This document shows, in pieces, positions 45,601 through 56,868 of a stretch of DNA of 64,000 bases. The notes under the pieces are model-generated. The model made no database searches and had not been told where the DNA came from. It saw only the letters and a list, made by a program, of their open reading frames with translations. Every line of letters starts with the position of its first letter. Position 1 is the first letter of the stretch. Position numbers and translations under genes: made by a program. Where the stretch lies: NCBI RefSeq assembly GCF_000313135.1, contig NW_004457584.1:583143-647142 (forward strand), given 5' to 3'. The stretch is from Acanthamoeba castellanii str. Neff (taxonomy: Eukaryota > Discosea > Longamoebia > Acanthamoebidae).

Positions 45601-46196
45601 TGTCGTGTCGTGTCGTGTCGTGTCGTGTCGTGTGTCGTGTCGTGTCGTGTGCCACATGAGTAACACACAATGTGCACTTGCAGGTCAGCGATTGGACCAC
45701 AAGAAGCTCACGCCCAACTACCACCTGCGGAAGCTGCTGGCGGCAAAGCGGGACTGCGACCCGGTCTTCTCGACGGTCAACTTCTTCGCGGTGCTGCCCT
45801 ACGAGCTGCTGTGCCTCATCTTCAGCCAGCTCGATGCCGTGTCCCTTGGCCGAAGCATGATGGTCCGTTCCTTCTCCCACCAATGATAGATTTGTCTTGC
45901 GATCTGTCTGACACGCACACGCACACGCACCACCGCACACGCACCACCGCACACGCACATGGTTGCAGGTATGTCGCATGTTCGAGGAAGTGCTCCGAGA
46001 CGATGTGTTCTGGCGACAGATGTTGGTGCGCGACGCGCCGGACAAGGAGGCCAACAAGAACGATCCACGACCACGCGAGCGCTACGTCAAGCTCTTCCTC
46101 GACCGCCGCGCCGCGCTCCGGCAGGCCAAACGCCTGACCACCGCCGCCGTTTTGCCGCTGGGCCACACCGGTGCCCTCACCCTCTTTCGCACATGA
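42658..46196 (+). CDS. Kinesin motor fused to U-box and F-box-like domains
   Basis: Multi-exon gene, ATG 42658-42660 to TGA 46194-46196. The motor begins NIRVVCRFRPPSDQELSQG and continues with GKTQNFTFNRAFGEYALQEE. The P-loop is AIIAYGQTGAGKTYTM, switch I is SNDESSRGHAIFLITV, and switch II is YLVDLAGSEKADKT. The remaining core is LGNVISALSSGDKRHVPYRN, SKLTRLLKNSLGGNA and ALETLSTLRFGDRA. A coiled coil follows (ARFIQYLQAELERLSNN). One continuous exon (about 44965-45496) links this to a U-box: HYVCPLTRGIFKDPVFCADG, HTYERQAIKLYLKG, continuing GQRLDHKKLTPNYHLRKLL. Next is an F-box-like segment (LPYELLCLIFSQLDAVSLG) and a C-terminal helix. All motor residues for ATP hydrolysis are present. Predicted microtubule motor with E3 ubiquitin ligase capacity. 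Confidence 0.88.
43447..43548 (+). repeat. Intronic TGTGTGTCG 9-mer tandem repeat
   Basis: About eleven perfect copies in a kinesin intron; same unit as in the BTB-BACK gene at 4148-4199. Confidence 0.9.
45519..45650 (+). repeat. Intronic TCGTG pentamer array
   Basis: Pentamer array, first irregular (with TTGG interruptions), then perfect, in the intron that splits the U-box of the kinesin fusion. Confidence 0.9.
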
Positions 46197-46302
46197 TAGG
46201 CCTGTACAATAAGATTTCGGAGACTTTTTAGCCACTCGGCGCTTTGCAAAAATCTCCTCGGAGTTGTTTTCTCTTTCACCGAAGCTTCGTTTTTGGTCCC
46301 AA

Positions 46303-46791
46303 ATGGAGCAGAGCAGGGTACAGTCTGCAGAAGAGATGGAGCGGCCACGGTGCAGTGCGGCGGGGTGCGGCAACTTTGCTGCGGGCTTCTGGGGTGATGA
46401 AGGTGACGGTGGGTTGTGCAAGGCGTGCCGTAGGGGCGAGGGACCGGACTCAGCCAAGCGCAAGCGCGAGGCCGAGCTGGAGCGGGCGGCCGAGGCCGAG
46501 GCGGCGCGGAAGAAGCGGGCGAAGCTGCGGGACTACCGCGAGGCCCAGGCGCCTTGCGTGGGGTGCGGCGGCCGCGAGATGCTGAGCGTCGAGGCCCGGT
46601 CGGGCCAGTGGAACCGCTACACGCTGCCGTCGGGCGAGGAGCGGGAGGGCTGCCTCCCGCAGCTGCCCGGCATCGCGGACGAGGTGGTGGGCGTGGTGAT
46701 GAAGCTCTGCGTGGACTGCGGCACTATCGTCGGCTTCGACTCAGCAGCGCTCAAGGCCGCCATCGCCCGAGCCGAGGTCATCGAGGAGTAG
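46303..46791 (+). CDS. Small cysteine-rich (zinc-finger-like) protein
   Basis: Single-exon ORF; ATG at 46303-46305 (MEQSRVQSAEEMERP), about 162 residues. The N-terminal half contains RCSAAGCGNFAAGFWG and GLCKACRRGEGP, giving a C-x4-C-x16-17-C-x2-C spacing that suggests one zinc site. A basic/acidic helical linker follows (KRKREAELERAAEAEAARKK). The C-terminal half has a second set of cysteines, CVGCGGREM and KLCVDCGTIVGFDS. No family is recognised. The high GC3 and proper stop before the convergent RapGAP gene support a real gene, but it could be a chance ORF. Confidence 0.5.
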   Translation: MEQSRVQSAEEMERPRCSAAGCGNFAAGFWGDEGDGGLCKACRRGEGPDSAKRKREAELERAAEAEAARKKRAKLRDYREAQAPCVGCGGREMLSVEARSGQWNRYTLPSGEEREGCLPQLPGIADEVVGVVMKLCVDCGTIVGFDSAALKAAIARAEVIEE

Positions 46792-46866
46792 CTAGTGCGC
46801 GTGGAAGGGAAAGATAACTGGTTGTGCTTCATCATAGCACCAATCTCCATTTCATGTAGAATTACA

Positions 46867-49800
46867 TTACACGCTGGCCAGCGTGCTGTGGACCCGCTTT
46901 GCCCCCTTTTGCTTCTTCTCCTTTTGGTCCTTCTTGTCCTTCTTCCTCTCCTTCTTGTCCTTCCTCTTCTCCTTCTTGTTCGTCGCCTTGCCACCGTCTT
47001 GCTCATCATCCGCCGCCGCGCTGCTGCTTCCGGTCCGCCCGGCCCGCGGGGTGTTGACGGCACTCACGTCCGCCTCCTCTGAGATGGCCGACAGAGACGA
47101 CGCGCCGCCCGAGACGAACGACGACAGGGAGGACGTGGCGGCGTCCATGCTGCCCTTGCGCCCGCCGCCGCGCGGTGTGGGCTTGGTGGCGCTGTCGGTG
47201 CTGGCGCTGCGCTCCTTGCTCACCGCCTGCTTGCCGCCGCCGGTGGAGCTCTCGGCGCTGCCGCTCCGGCGCCGTACGAGCCGCGGCGTGATCGCGGCGT
47301 AGGACGAGCCGGCGGACGACGGCGCCGACGACGATGGCGACGATGACGACGACGACGACGCGCCGCTCGGGAACTGGCTCAGGTGGTGGTTGTAGTTGTT
47401 GTCGAAGCTCTCGCACCGCTCCTTGCCGCCGCCGCCGCCGGTGAAGAAGCCGCCGACGCTGCCGCTGCGGTCTTTGGTGAGCAGCACCGGGATGTCGGGG
47501 TTGGAGGCCGACCGGCTCTTCAGATCCTTCTGTCGCCGCGCCAGCAAGCCCACCGACTTCTGTTCGACAATACGTGTGCGTGTCGTGTGCGTTGTGTGTG
47601 TCTCTCGGTTTAGTGCTGCGTGTGCGTATGTGCGACGAGAACGTGCGCGTGCGTACCCATTTGGGCGGGAGGGATTGCTGGATGAGTTCGGTCAGCAGCG
47701 AGCAGCGGGTGCGGATGATGCGCTCCGACAGCGGATACGTCTGATACGCCGCCCGCTCGGCGTTCACCACTGTTCAACAAAAAATTAAATAAAAATAAAT
47801 AAAATGGCGCCCCAAAAGGTCAGCTCAGCCCAGCCCAGCCCGGCCCGGCTGCGGTGCCGACACAAAGGGCAACGGGGCCTTCTTCAAAGGTGGTGGCGGT
47901 GGCGCACGTTTGGTGTAGAGGAATTCGGTAAAGTCGCGGCCCTTCTCGAACACGGGCGTTTCGGTGGGCAAGCGCGGGCCGAACAGGGGCACCTGCGGTA
48001 GGTACGGTGGTGTGAAGTGGGTGGTGAGCAGCACCATGCACCATCGAAAGCGATGGATGTGCGTGGCGTACGGGTTGCGAGGCGGTGACGGCCACACGGT
48101 AGCGCGTGACGTCATCCTCCGAAGAGTCGTCCTTCTGCACCACCACAAACACCTCTGCGCAGCGCACACACGCACGACACACGCACACGCCACACACGAA
48201 TGCTGACGTCAGCGCTGATCCTGATTGGGGCGGGGGGTGTGTAGTGGCAAGGGTACTGTTGAACTGCGAGGTGAAGGAGATGGGCGAGAAGGGGGTCTTC
48301 CCGTCCACGAAGATGATGACCACGACGTCGTTGCCGATGTGCTGCTTCCGCTGCACCTGCTGCTTGTCCTTCGATCGATAGGGCAACAGCGTCGAGACGT
48401 GGAACCTGCGGTGGTGGCGGTGGCGAGGAGGGTTGGGGATTAAGGTGGCGGCAGTCGTGGCGTTCTTTTAAGGAGGCGGTGTGCGTACATCATCTCGAGG
48501 CCTCGCCAGTAGCGGTAGAGGGAGTACTTGCCCATGCGGTCGTCTGCGGGGGGGGGGCAAGGCATCAATTCGTGTTCGCTTTCGTCTTCGCTTTCGCTTT
48601 TTGTTTGTTTTTTTAACTCCGATCGGAGTGTAGATTGAGCGGGTGCGTACTGTCGGTATCGAGGCCGCCGCGGTAGCCGTGCCACCCCTTGAGTCGGATC
48701 TTGTCGCCCAAGCAGGCAAGGAACTCCTCGAAAGCGGGACTGCCCTCCTCTGCACCCACACTGGCATGAGTCTCTGTTCCGCCCGCACACATGCGCAGTC
48801 GTGTGTGTGTGCGTGCGTGCCGTCGTGCGTGTGGTGGTGCATGTGCGTGCGTGTGCGTGTGCGGTGGTGCGTGTGCGTGTGTGACTTTGTGAGGAGATGA
48901 ACCGTTGTTGAGCATTTCGTCTTCGGAGATCTGTCCGTCCTTGCAGTAGATGACCCCGAACTTGTGGGCGCACACCATCATCCCCATCTCAAGATCCTTG
49001 AGCTGCTTGGCCGCTTTCGCGCTCTATCGGGCGCACACGACACGACACACACACGACAACGCGCCGCACACGACACAGGTTGAGCGTTCGCCCGCGGCGG
49101 GGCGAAGGGGAAGGTGTAAGGTGGTGGGGAGCGGACCTTGAGCTGATGAAGTTCGGCGTTTTGGAGGTGCGGGTGGGTGGTCTTCTTGACGCCCTGCAGG
49201 AGACCGCTGGTGGTGGGGTAGTGGGCGATACGCGACACCCGACCTGACGGGTCCCCGATAGCGCCGAGCAGCGATCCCTGCATCGCCAGCCGGCGCGCGT
49301 GTCAGCGCCATATGTCCACCGCACACGCACACGCACGCACGCACACACGACACACGACACACGACGACACACAAGCGCAGGAGAGAAAGCGCGCGACGTA
49401 CGTATTGGCTGCGGATGAGGAACCAATGGGCGTGGGAGAGGCTGTCCTTCTCCTTGGTGATGGACACCACTGCAGTGATCACCAGCTCGGAGTCAAATCA
49501 CTGCGTGTGCGCGAGCGGGGCGGGGGCGTGGCGTGGCGTGGTGTGCGTACCAATGGGACCCAGGGTGGGGTCGGCGCCGATCATGTTGACGTGCGCTACA
49601 GCACCGATGAAAAGAAGAAGAAAAATGTAAGCAATGTCGGAATATATCCGCACAACGTGGTGATGATTGTACCCTTTTTGTAGAAATATTTCTTGTACAG
49701 CGGAGTGTAGTTGGACTCGCGCTCCAGGGCGTACATCTCCTCCTGGAAAGTAGAGAGCAATAATAAAAATCAATATGCACATAGAAACATACATATACAT

Positions 49801-52800
49801 ATAGAAACGCGGTTGCTTCTTCAGATTTCTAAACATATGTTGTAGCGCGTGGTCGACGTACGTATTCGTCCGGGGCCGTGGAGTCATTCGACGTGAGCGA
49901 CATCTCGCTGGCGGCCATGCAGGCGCGCGGGCTGAGAAGTGAAAAAGAAAAGAAAAACCAAGTCAATGCCCGCGATCAATGAAAAGGAAAGGTATAATAA
50001 AAAAACGCACTTGATGCTTCGGCGCTTGGAGGGAGGGAAGAATCGGGGCGACTCGAGCAGCACGCCGGGCACCTCGGCCAGGTCGACGCAATAGTCGTCG
50101 ATCCCGTCGCGCCCCTCTTCAATCCCTTCAGCTTCGATGTACCAGTCGGCACAGGGCAGAATCATCGCGTTCACATCATACTGGGGTGTGTCGTGTTGTT
50201 GAGATCGTGTTGTCGAGATCGTGTCGTATTTAATGGTACTGGACTTAATGATGCTGAGCACACACGCACAGTGGCAGGTGGCCCGTACCGAAGCGGTCAT
50301 GTCGACATTGGTCAGCTCCAGGAGCGACCGCGAGACCGTGGACGAGAGCGAATTGGTCGAGGACGACGAAAGCGTAATGTTGCTGTACATTCCCGAACTC
50401 TGTAGTGTAATCATACGTAAATGCTCATCGGTCAATATATAAAAATAATATGTAACCTACACATCAGTCACTATATAAAATAAGATGTCATGGATATATC
50501 AAATATGAACGGAATGGTGAGCGTTCGAACCTGATGAATGGAGAGCTTCTTGGTCGAGTAGGAGAGGCTGATGACATCGAAAACGTTGGCGGTCGGGTCC
50601 GAGTTCCGCACGTCAAGGTCATCCTTGCCTGCTCAAAAGAACGAAACGAACAAATTTAAAAATGATTTAAAAAATGAAAAGCGAATAAAAAGCGACGACT
50701 ATCGCGCGAAAGTGGTGCGTACCCTTCCGGATGTTGGGCATGGACCCGGACCGCAGTTTGGCTTTGTCGATCTTGCCGTCGTTCTTGCGGAGCTGCATGA
50801 TCCTCTCACGCCACTTCGCGCCTGCAGTCTTTTTCTCTCCGCGCGGCGACGTGTTGCCCGGCTGTCCAACGACATACAACACACGCGACACACGCGACGC
50901 ACGATTTCAGAAGAGCAAAAGAAATTGCAGTTTACAAAGTGCTGTTATGTACCAAAGCGAGGAACTGGCCAATGTCTCTGGACACTTCGAGCTGCTGCTT
51001 CTTCTGGGCCTCTGCTGCTGCCTTTTTGTCTGCGCACAGGTTGAGACCACCAAAGAGTGTTAGTCGCGTGTGCGTGTGCGCGCAACCATTGTCACAAGGG
51101 CTAGTCTGGCTCTGGTGTCTTACCGCTTTCGGTCTGGTGGAGGAACTTGAGAATCTCTTTGGTTCCAGCCTTCATGATGTCATCGGGAATGCGCGTCAGC
51201 AGATCCGGATTGCCTATTGAAAATATGACAACAAAGGCGTGAGCCATCATTCCTAACATTCTTCAGTTTGTAGGGAAGGTGTATGGTTGAGTGGTACCGG
51301 CGATGTTGAGCGAGCGAAGGTTCTTCAGGCGCCAGAGGCCCGGTGGCAGCAGGGTCAGCTTGTTGTTGTTGAGCGAGAGCACCACCAGCTCCCTCAGCGA
51401 ACAGATTTGACTTCACACACATGAAACATGGCACACACCGCACACAACACGCGTCAGGTTTTTAGGTCCGTCAGCTGAGGAGAGTCGGCTGGGCGTACAT
51501 GGAGGCGACCGGGCCGAACTTGGTGAGCTGATTGTGCGAGAGGTCGAGCAGCAGGAGGCTGGAGAGCTTGGAGAGCGGCAGCTTCTCCTCGCGCACGTAG
51601 GTGAGCTTGTTGTAGGAGAAGACCAGCTCCTGGAGGGACGAGAGGAAGCAGATCTGGGGCGGGATCTCGCCGAACAGGTTGTAGGAGAGGTCGAGCGCCA
51701 GCAGGTTGGTGAGCTGGGACAGGTCGGACGGGAACGAGCGGTGGTCGAGCGCGTTGTGGTGCAGGCTGAGCCCCATGAGCGACGACAGCGAGCAGATCTC
51801 GGCAGGGAGCTCGACCAGCTCGTTGTACGACAGGAGCAGGTCCTCGAGCGACACCAGCCGCGAGACGTGCGAAGGGATCGACAGCAACTTATTCGACGAC
51901 ACGTCCAACACCGACAGCTGATTCGCCCAAAAGTGCACACACACTGTAAGCGCACGCACACCTCGCACGCACGACCGCACACGCTGCACGGCACACACAC
52001 AAGAGAGAAGGAGCAGCACCTGGGTGAGCTGGAAAAGCTCGTCGGGAAGGGCGGAGATGTAGTTGAGGGAAAGATTGAGCTCGCGCAGCGACTGCAGCTG
52101 CGAAATGGCACGCGGTATCTCCGTCAACCGATTGTTGCTGAGGGAGAGAGAAGAGAGTGAGTGAGTGATCATCAGACGAAGTGTTTCGTGCAACACCAGA
52201 AAGACGCGAAGAGTGAGTGAGTGGGTACCTAATGTTGAGCACTCGCAGGTGTTTCGTCGGTGCAGCACAAAGAGTCGGCGGCAGGGTGTCCAAGTACATA
52301 TTCCTGCAGTCAACGCATGGTCAACACTCGGTCGATCCACATGTGCGTGATCATTTCAACCAATCGCCGAGGGTCGTACGTGAGGTCGAGGGCCTTCTCC
52401 TTGTTCTTGAGGGCGAGCGAGATCATCTTGAACTCCCAGGCCTTGACCATGAGCCGCAGCAGGTCGGTCTCGCGCGCTTCGTCATTGACCGACGCGCCGC
52501 CCATGGACTCGTCGCCGGTGGAGTCCGGGTTGGTGAAGCTGTCCTCCCGCTCCTGCGCCCACCGCTCCTTCTTGTTCTTCTTTCGCCCCGTCAGCGGGGG
52601 CTGGTCATAGGGTCCGGCGCCCTCCGCGCCTATCATCATACTCAGTCGCGGGCTCAGGAATGTCATTCCCGACCTATGGAAACACCGCACACGCTTGACA
52701 GTCAGCACTCGTGTGCACACACCCGCGCCGCACACGCACCACAACGCACACAATGTTGGCGGGACGCAATCAACGTACGCGAGCTGACGGTTGGTGTCCA

Positions 52801-54327
52801 CAGGCGAGTTCCCACTCCTCGGACTGCCCGACAACAAGCTCTCTCTGCTGTGCGTCGCGTCGTGTTAAGTCCGATCACGGAGCGCCACGTGAAAACGAAC
52901 TAAAAATGAAAAATTAAAATAAATTTTAAAAAAAGAGGCTACCTGCTGCCACCTCGGGGCGTCCCTTTTCCTTCCTTGGGCGATGTGCCTCGCGAGAACG
53001 ACCTGAATAGATGAACCGGTCACAGATCAGCCCAGCAGAAGCAGGGCTATTGCCGGGTATAACTCGAGAGTCGAGTGGTAGATAGGCGCAAGCGGCCATA
53101 CCCGATACGAGGAACAACGAGGGCGCCGCCAACTGGGCCGCGTTCAACCTCGACGCCGATGCCGCTGCCGCTACCGCTACCGCTCATTCCATTGATTTGC
53201 GAGCCGCCCTCGCTGTCGCTGGAGAGGCTCTCCATCGAGAGCGACCGCTCGCGTCCGCTATCGGAGTTATCCATGCCACGCATCAGCAGGTCCGGATCTA
53301 AATCACACGAAAACACACACGATGCACACGACACGACACGAGCCAACACACAACACGACGCACGAAAGCAGATAGAGAAGCTCGAGCGTAAGCCCAAGGC
53401 AGAAAGAACGAAGGCGAAGTAAAGCGATCTATCGGCCTGGTACCAGTGTTGACGCGGTTGCTGCGCCGCACCGGGACTTCTTAGGGAGGAAAAAGAAAAG
53501 TGAAGACAAGAGCGTCAGAATCGATTCAAGACGCACAACGCGCACAACGGCCGACAAGCTTAGGTTTGGCGTATGCTGTACCGTTCAGGGGCCGGCGCCG
53601 AGGCGCGCCGAGACGCGAGAGTCGGAGCGAGACCGATTCGCGCAAACAGTTGAACTGGCGCAGGTTCAGTTGCTGCACACACGAGCGAGCCACCACATCA
53701 TCATATATTAATATCTCACAAAAAAGCCCATAATAAATAGAAGTGTGGATAATAAATAACCATTAAAATAATTGTTGTCATAAATAAAGTATAAACAAAT
53801 GAACACTAAAACTAAAGTCATAAATAGCGAGAGAGATGGAAGGCGAGTACTTCGACGCCGAGCTCTTGCAGCTTTTCGTCGTTTCGCTTTTCGTCGTCGT
53901 CGAGGCCCTCCTTGAACTGGCCGTCGAGGGTGGAGAACATGTCCTCCGGCCGCTTGACGGTGGTGCCCCCGCCGCCAGCCGCCGCGGCCAAGCCCATGCT
54001 CACCTTCATGTGCACCCTCCTCGGGCTCTTCTTCTTCTCCCTCTCCTTTTCCTTCTCCTTCCTCTTCTCCTTCGAGGAGGATCGGTGGCGCACCCCTCCG
54101 CCACCACCTTCTACTCCTCCACTATTGGATTTACTCTCCTTGCCCTCGCCCTTCTTGCTCGTTGAAGATGACGCAGGCTGAGAGGGTGCTGATGATGATG
54201 ATGAGGGGGCGGCCGTGTCATCCTTGCTGCGTTTCTCCTTGCCCTTGCCGCTGGATTCGGGCGGGGCATCGATGCGATCCTTCGACGACTCGAGAGCTCG
54301 GCCCGAGCGACTCCGCCGCAGGAACAT
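46867..54327 (-). CDS. Leucine-rich repeat RapGAP
   Basis: Large multi-exon gene from ATG 54325-54327 (MFLRRSRSGRALESSKD) to stop at 46867-46869. The N-terminal exon is basic, rich in Ser and Lys. An LRR block at about 51300-52310 has repeats such as LSLSNNRLTEIPRAISQLQ, LNLSLNYISALPDELFQL and LDVSSNKLLSIPSHVSRL. Between them and the catalytic part are EVPGVLLESPRFFPPSKRR and NYTPLYKKYFYKKG. The RapGAP domain has CAHKFGVIYCKDGQISEDEM, NGEGSPAFEEFLACLGDKI, LKGWHGYRGGLDTD, then FHVSTLLPYRSKDKQQVQRK and HIGNDVVVIIFVDGK. The HIGND sequence holds the asparagine thumb that catalyses GTP hydrolysis. The C-terminal tail is Ser-rich with KKDKK runs. It probably turns off Rap, which controls adhesion and polarity. 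Confidence 0.85.
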
Positions 54328-54733
54328 TTTGTTATATTTATATTATAAGTTATTTCTTGATGCTTTAGCCTTTCTTCGATTCAAGCTTCTGGTTGTGTGC
54401 TGCGCTCTCCTTCCTCGCGGCCGTGTTGCTACCTAACCCCGCCAGTTGCTGAGCGGCACCGTTGCTGTTCGCACCCGTCGCTTCGTTCTCTTGATTTCTT
54501 TCTTCTTTTCTTTTTTGTTCTTGCTTTTTCCCGTCGCTTCGTTCTTGCGCGCGCCAGAGGAGAAGGTAGGGTGAGCTCATCGGCTGAGCAGGAAGGCCGA
54601 GTACTTGGGTAGCCACAAAGTGAAGAGGTTTATGTGTATGCCACAAGCATAAACCGGAGACAGTTTTGATTTTGATCATGTATTTGAAGGAAGGGAGGAC
54701 CACTTGAAGAACTTCTCCAGATGTGCAATGAGA
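54328..54733. other. Upstream region of the LRR-RapGAP gene
   Basis: An AT-rich stretch precedes the start, followed by sequence that is open on the minus strand (54365-54700) with KKQEQKRKEERNQ-like content. It contains a repeated GAACGAAGCGACGGG (minus strand, two copies near 54480 and 54540). It may be a 5' UTR exon; no protein family is recognised. Confidence 0.4.
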
Positions 54734-54913
54734 AGCTGATCACTGCTCCCTGGACCACCCCACAGCCAGCTGCAGGGGAACTTGGTGCCAGGGCGCCCAC
54801 AAGAAATAAGTCTAATCTTGAGTTGTGAGGCACATGGGAGGCCTCACTATCAGAGATTAAGCTGATAAGAACACATACTTCAGATGATCTTAGCCACTTG
54901 GGTGAGAAGATAT
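54734..54913 (-). ncRNA. U2 spliceosomal snRNA, copy 2
   Basis: Nearly identical core to copy 1 at 42205-42384, and in the same orientation. It reads ATATCTTCTC from about 54913, GTGGCTAAGATCA, then GAAGTATGTGTTC, TTATCAG, and the GTGAGGC/GCCTCAC stem. One base in the branch-site region (GTATGTG against GTATCTG) differs from copy 1. The 5' end is one base shorter or longer than copy 1 within error. The copies diverge outside the core, yet share promoter and downstream boxes, so both look like genes, not a recent segmental duplicate. Confidence 0.8.
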
Positions 54914-54937
54914 GTCTTCCCTGCTGCCCAGGACCTC

Positions 54938-54946
54938 CATTTATGT
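54938..54946 (-). promoter_or_regulatory. TATA-like element of U2 copy 2
   Basis: CATAAATGG on the minus strand, at the same distance (about 25-33 bases) from the RNA start as the TATA-like element of copy 1. Confidence 0.45.
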
Positions 54947-55032
54947 AACTCCAAGCTGTGTGCATAGTGAGGCAAGGAAAAGTTCTGTCTTTATCCAAGC
55001 TTTGGGACAGACTCTTCAAGGAACAGATGGAG

Positions 55033-55045
55033 AAGCCACCTTAAC
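55033..55045 (-). promoter_or_regulatory. Candidate proximal sequence element of U2 copy 2
   Basis: Identical 13-mer (AAGCCACCTTAAC on the plus strand) to the element before U2 copy 1, at a similar distance from the RNA start. Confidence 0.5.
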
Positions 55046-55119
55046 ATAACTCCAAAGCCCTTTGACGCCTCAGTCACTTCATGAAGTTTATCAGCTGATG
55101 ATGGTGGCACTCACCATGA

Positions 55120-56868
55120 TCAAAGAGTTGTATTTGTTGATCGAGTTGTGGCCGGCTGGGATTGGGGCGTGAGGAGGCTGGCTCCACTGGCCGGTGGGAA
55201 GAATCGGTCCAGGGCCCACCTGCCCGTCTCACCCTCCTTCTTATTCTTCTCCTTGAACGGCTGACGGATGTGCAGGATGAAGCACTGGCTCTGGTCCTGG
55301 CGCCGCAGTTTGCCCCAGCCGGCGTTGTAGTGCAGATAGGGCCGCAGGGTCCCTTTCAGCGCGAACAGGGCCTTGCCCTGGTCGAACGGCTCCGTGGTAC
55401 CGTTGACGTTGGCCGTCGCGTTCATCGCCGCGCGGGTGGTGTGGCCGTCAGTCGCGGCCAGCCGGGTCAGAAAGGGCGCCAGCAGCGGGTCGGCCATGTG
55501 GTTGGGCACCGAGCGCAGCACCTGCGGTCGCATGAAGTGAATCTGCGACTGGTTGGCCAGGTGGGCCGGATTGAGCGCGATCAGGCGCTTGACGTCCATG
55601 CGCGGCATGCCCTCGGCCGGTCGCGTGGTGTCGAACAGCTGGAGGAACTCGTCAGTGTCGGCGAGCAGCACGTAGTCAAAGTCGGCCTGCCACCGCACGA
55701 AGTGGTCGTAGACCCGCCCGATGAAGAGGTGCTCCCAGGTCTCTTTGCCCTGCATCGGGACCTGGCTCTCGACCAGGCTCACCCGCTCGGCCAGGCCCTC
55801 GTGCCGCGCCAGGCCCGCCACCACTGTCGACATGTCGACGTCGCGCGTGCACACCTCGAGGATGACGTGGTCGACGCCCACGATGTCGAGCATCCACAGG
55901 AGCCACAGCTCGTCGTCGGTGGTCCACGAGTAGCGCTTGGTCACCGCCGCCACGCGCGGCTTGGCCTCGTCGCCCTCGGCCCGCACCACCGCCACCGTGT
56001 CGGGCCGCTGCTGCTGGTGGTCGTGGTCTGTGCGTTGGTACCAGGGCGCCGAGGGGAAGCCGTGCGGCGGCCGCGGGCGAATGTTGATCAGGCGCTCCGG
56101 CGCGGGGAAGTGGAGCGCCTCAGCCAGCGGGAATCGGGTCACGTCGCCGCCGGCGAACACCGCGAACCAGGCCTTGCTCTCCTCCTTCCGGTGCTGATGG
56201 CTGGCGGCATCGAGCAGCACGGGCACGAGCGCGTCGTCGATGAGGAACGCGCACCGGGCCACGACGTCGAGATAGCGCGGCCACATGGCCTTTCGGTACC
56301 CGGTGTTGACCGGCAGGTCTACCACGCATGCCTCGGCCTTCAAGCGCTGCTCGCCGCCGCCGATGTCGCCACGCCAGCGCAGCTCGACGGTGTCAAAGGT
56401 GCGGTTGCTGGGCGTGGGCAGATCGACGAGTTCTCGGGCGACGCCCAGGACGAACTGGAAGACGCGCAGGCGCGGGTCGGCGGCCAGCCGGGCGGCGGTG
56501 AAGGTCATGGCGTGGCGCAGGGCCTTGGGCAGGTTGGAGGGGAAGACGCGGTGGTCTTGGGCCACGGCCACGACGTGGGCCGAGCCGGACGGCGCCTCGT
56601 GGTGCCACACCACCCGGAAAGGCGAACCGGGCACCGGAGGAAAAGGGGTTGTGGAGGGAGATGGAGATGGAGAGCGGGACGGACGAGGAGATGAAGATGG
56701 TGGAGGAATTGGTGATGAAGATGAAGATGGAGATGGAGATGAAGAAAAGAGAGAAGAGGAGGGCGAGAGAGATGCGAAATGTGGGGAGGAGATGGTAAAG
56801 AAATTGAGGAGGAGCCAGAGGGCAATGCCACCCTGCAGGAGGAGCCAACACACTCGGGGCACCCTCAT
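55120..56868 (-). CDS. GT92 (DUF23)-like glycosyltransferase, type II membrane protein
   Basis: Single exon, 582 residues, ATG at 56866-56868. The N-terminus has a signal anchor (VCWLLLQGGIALWLLLNFF). A low-complexity Ser/Pro stem follows (about residues 30-75). The catalytic domain has VAAVTKRYSWTTDDELWLLW, MLDIVGVDHVILEVCTRD and the metal-binding loop YVLLADTDEFLQLFD, where DTD is the DxD motif. It ends RPYLHYNAGWGKLRRQ and FILHIRQPF. This matches the DUF23/GT92 pattern of Golgi galactosyltransferases. A donor sugar and acceptor cannot be predicted. The antisense strand has a 510-residue open frame (55162-56694), a by-product of GC3 bias. It is intronless, unlike most neighbours. Confidence 0.85.
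   Translation of the reverse strand: MRVPRVCWLLLQGGIALWLLLNFFTISSPHFASLSPSSSLFSSSPSPSSSSSPIPPPSSSPRPSRSPSPSPSTTPFPPVPGSPFRVVWHHEAPSGSAHVVAVAQDHRVFPSNLPKALRHAMTFTAARLAADPRLRVFQFVLGVARELVDLPTPSNRTFDTVELRWRGDIGGGEQRLKAEACVVDLPVNTGYRKAMWPRYLDVVARCAFLIDDALVPVLLDAASHQHRKEESKAWFAVFAGGDVTRFPLAEALHFPAPERLINIRPRPPHGFPSAPWYQRTDHDHQQQRPDTVAVVRAEGDEAKPRVAAVTKRYSWTTDDELWLLWMLDIVGVDHVILEVCTRDVDMSTVVAGLARHEGLAERVSLVESQVPMQGKETWEHLFIGRVYDHFVRWQADFDYVLLADTDEFLQLFDTTRPAEGMPRMDVKRLIALNPAHLANQSQIHFMRPQVLRSVPNHMADPLLAPFLTRLAATDGHTTRAAMNATANVNGTTEPFDQGKALFALKGTLRPYLHYNAGWGKLRRQDQSQCFILHIRQPFKEKNKKEGETGRWALDRFFPPASGASLLTPQSQPATTRSTNTTL

Noticed and set aside
54365..54703. Separate gene on the minus strand
   Set aside because: Only a short Lys/Glu/Gln-rich open frame with an internal repeat is seen. 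It overlaps sequence leading into U2 and is better treated as leader of the RapGAP gene.
55080..55125. Extra 3' exon of the GT92-like gene, spliced across U2
   Set aside because: A GTGAGT donor-like site follows the stop, but the gene frame already ends in TGA there and the alternative frame has no matching downstream exon.
55162..56694. 510-residue plus-strand open frame
   Set aside because: It is antisense to the GT92-like gene, which shows a signal anchor, DxD motif and family blocks. Long antisense frames are expected with strong GC3 bias.
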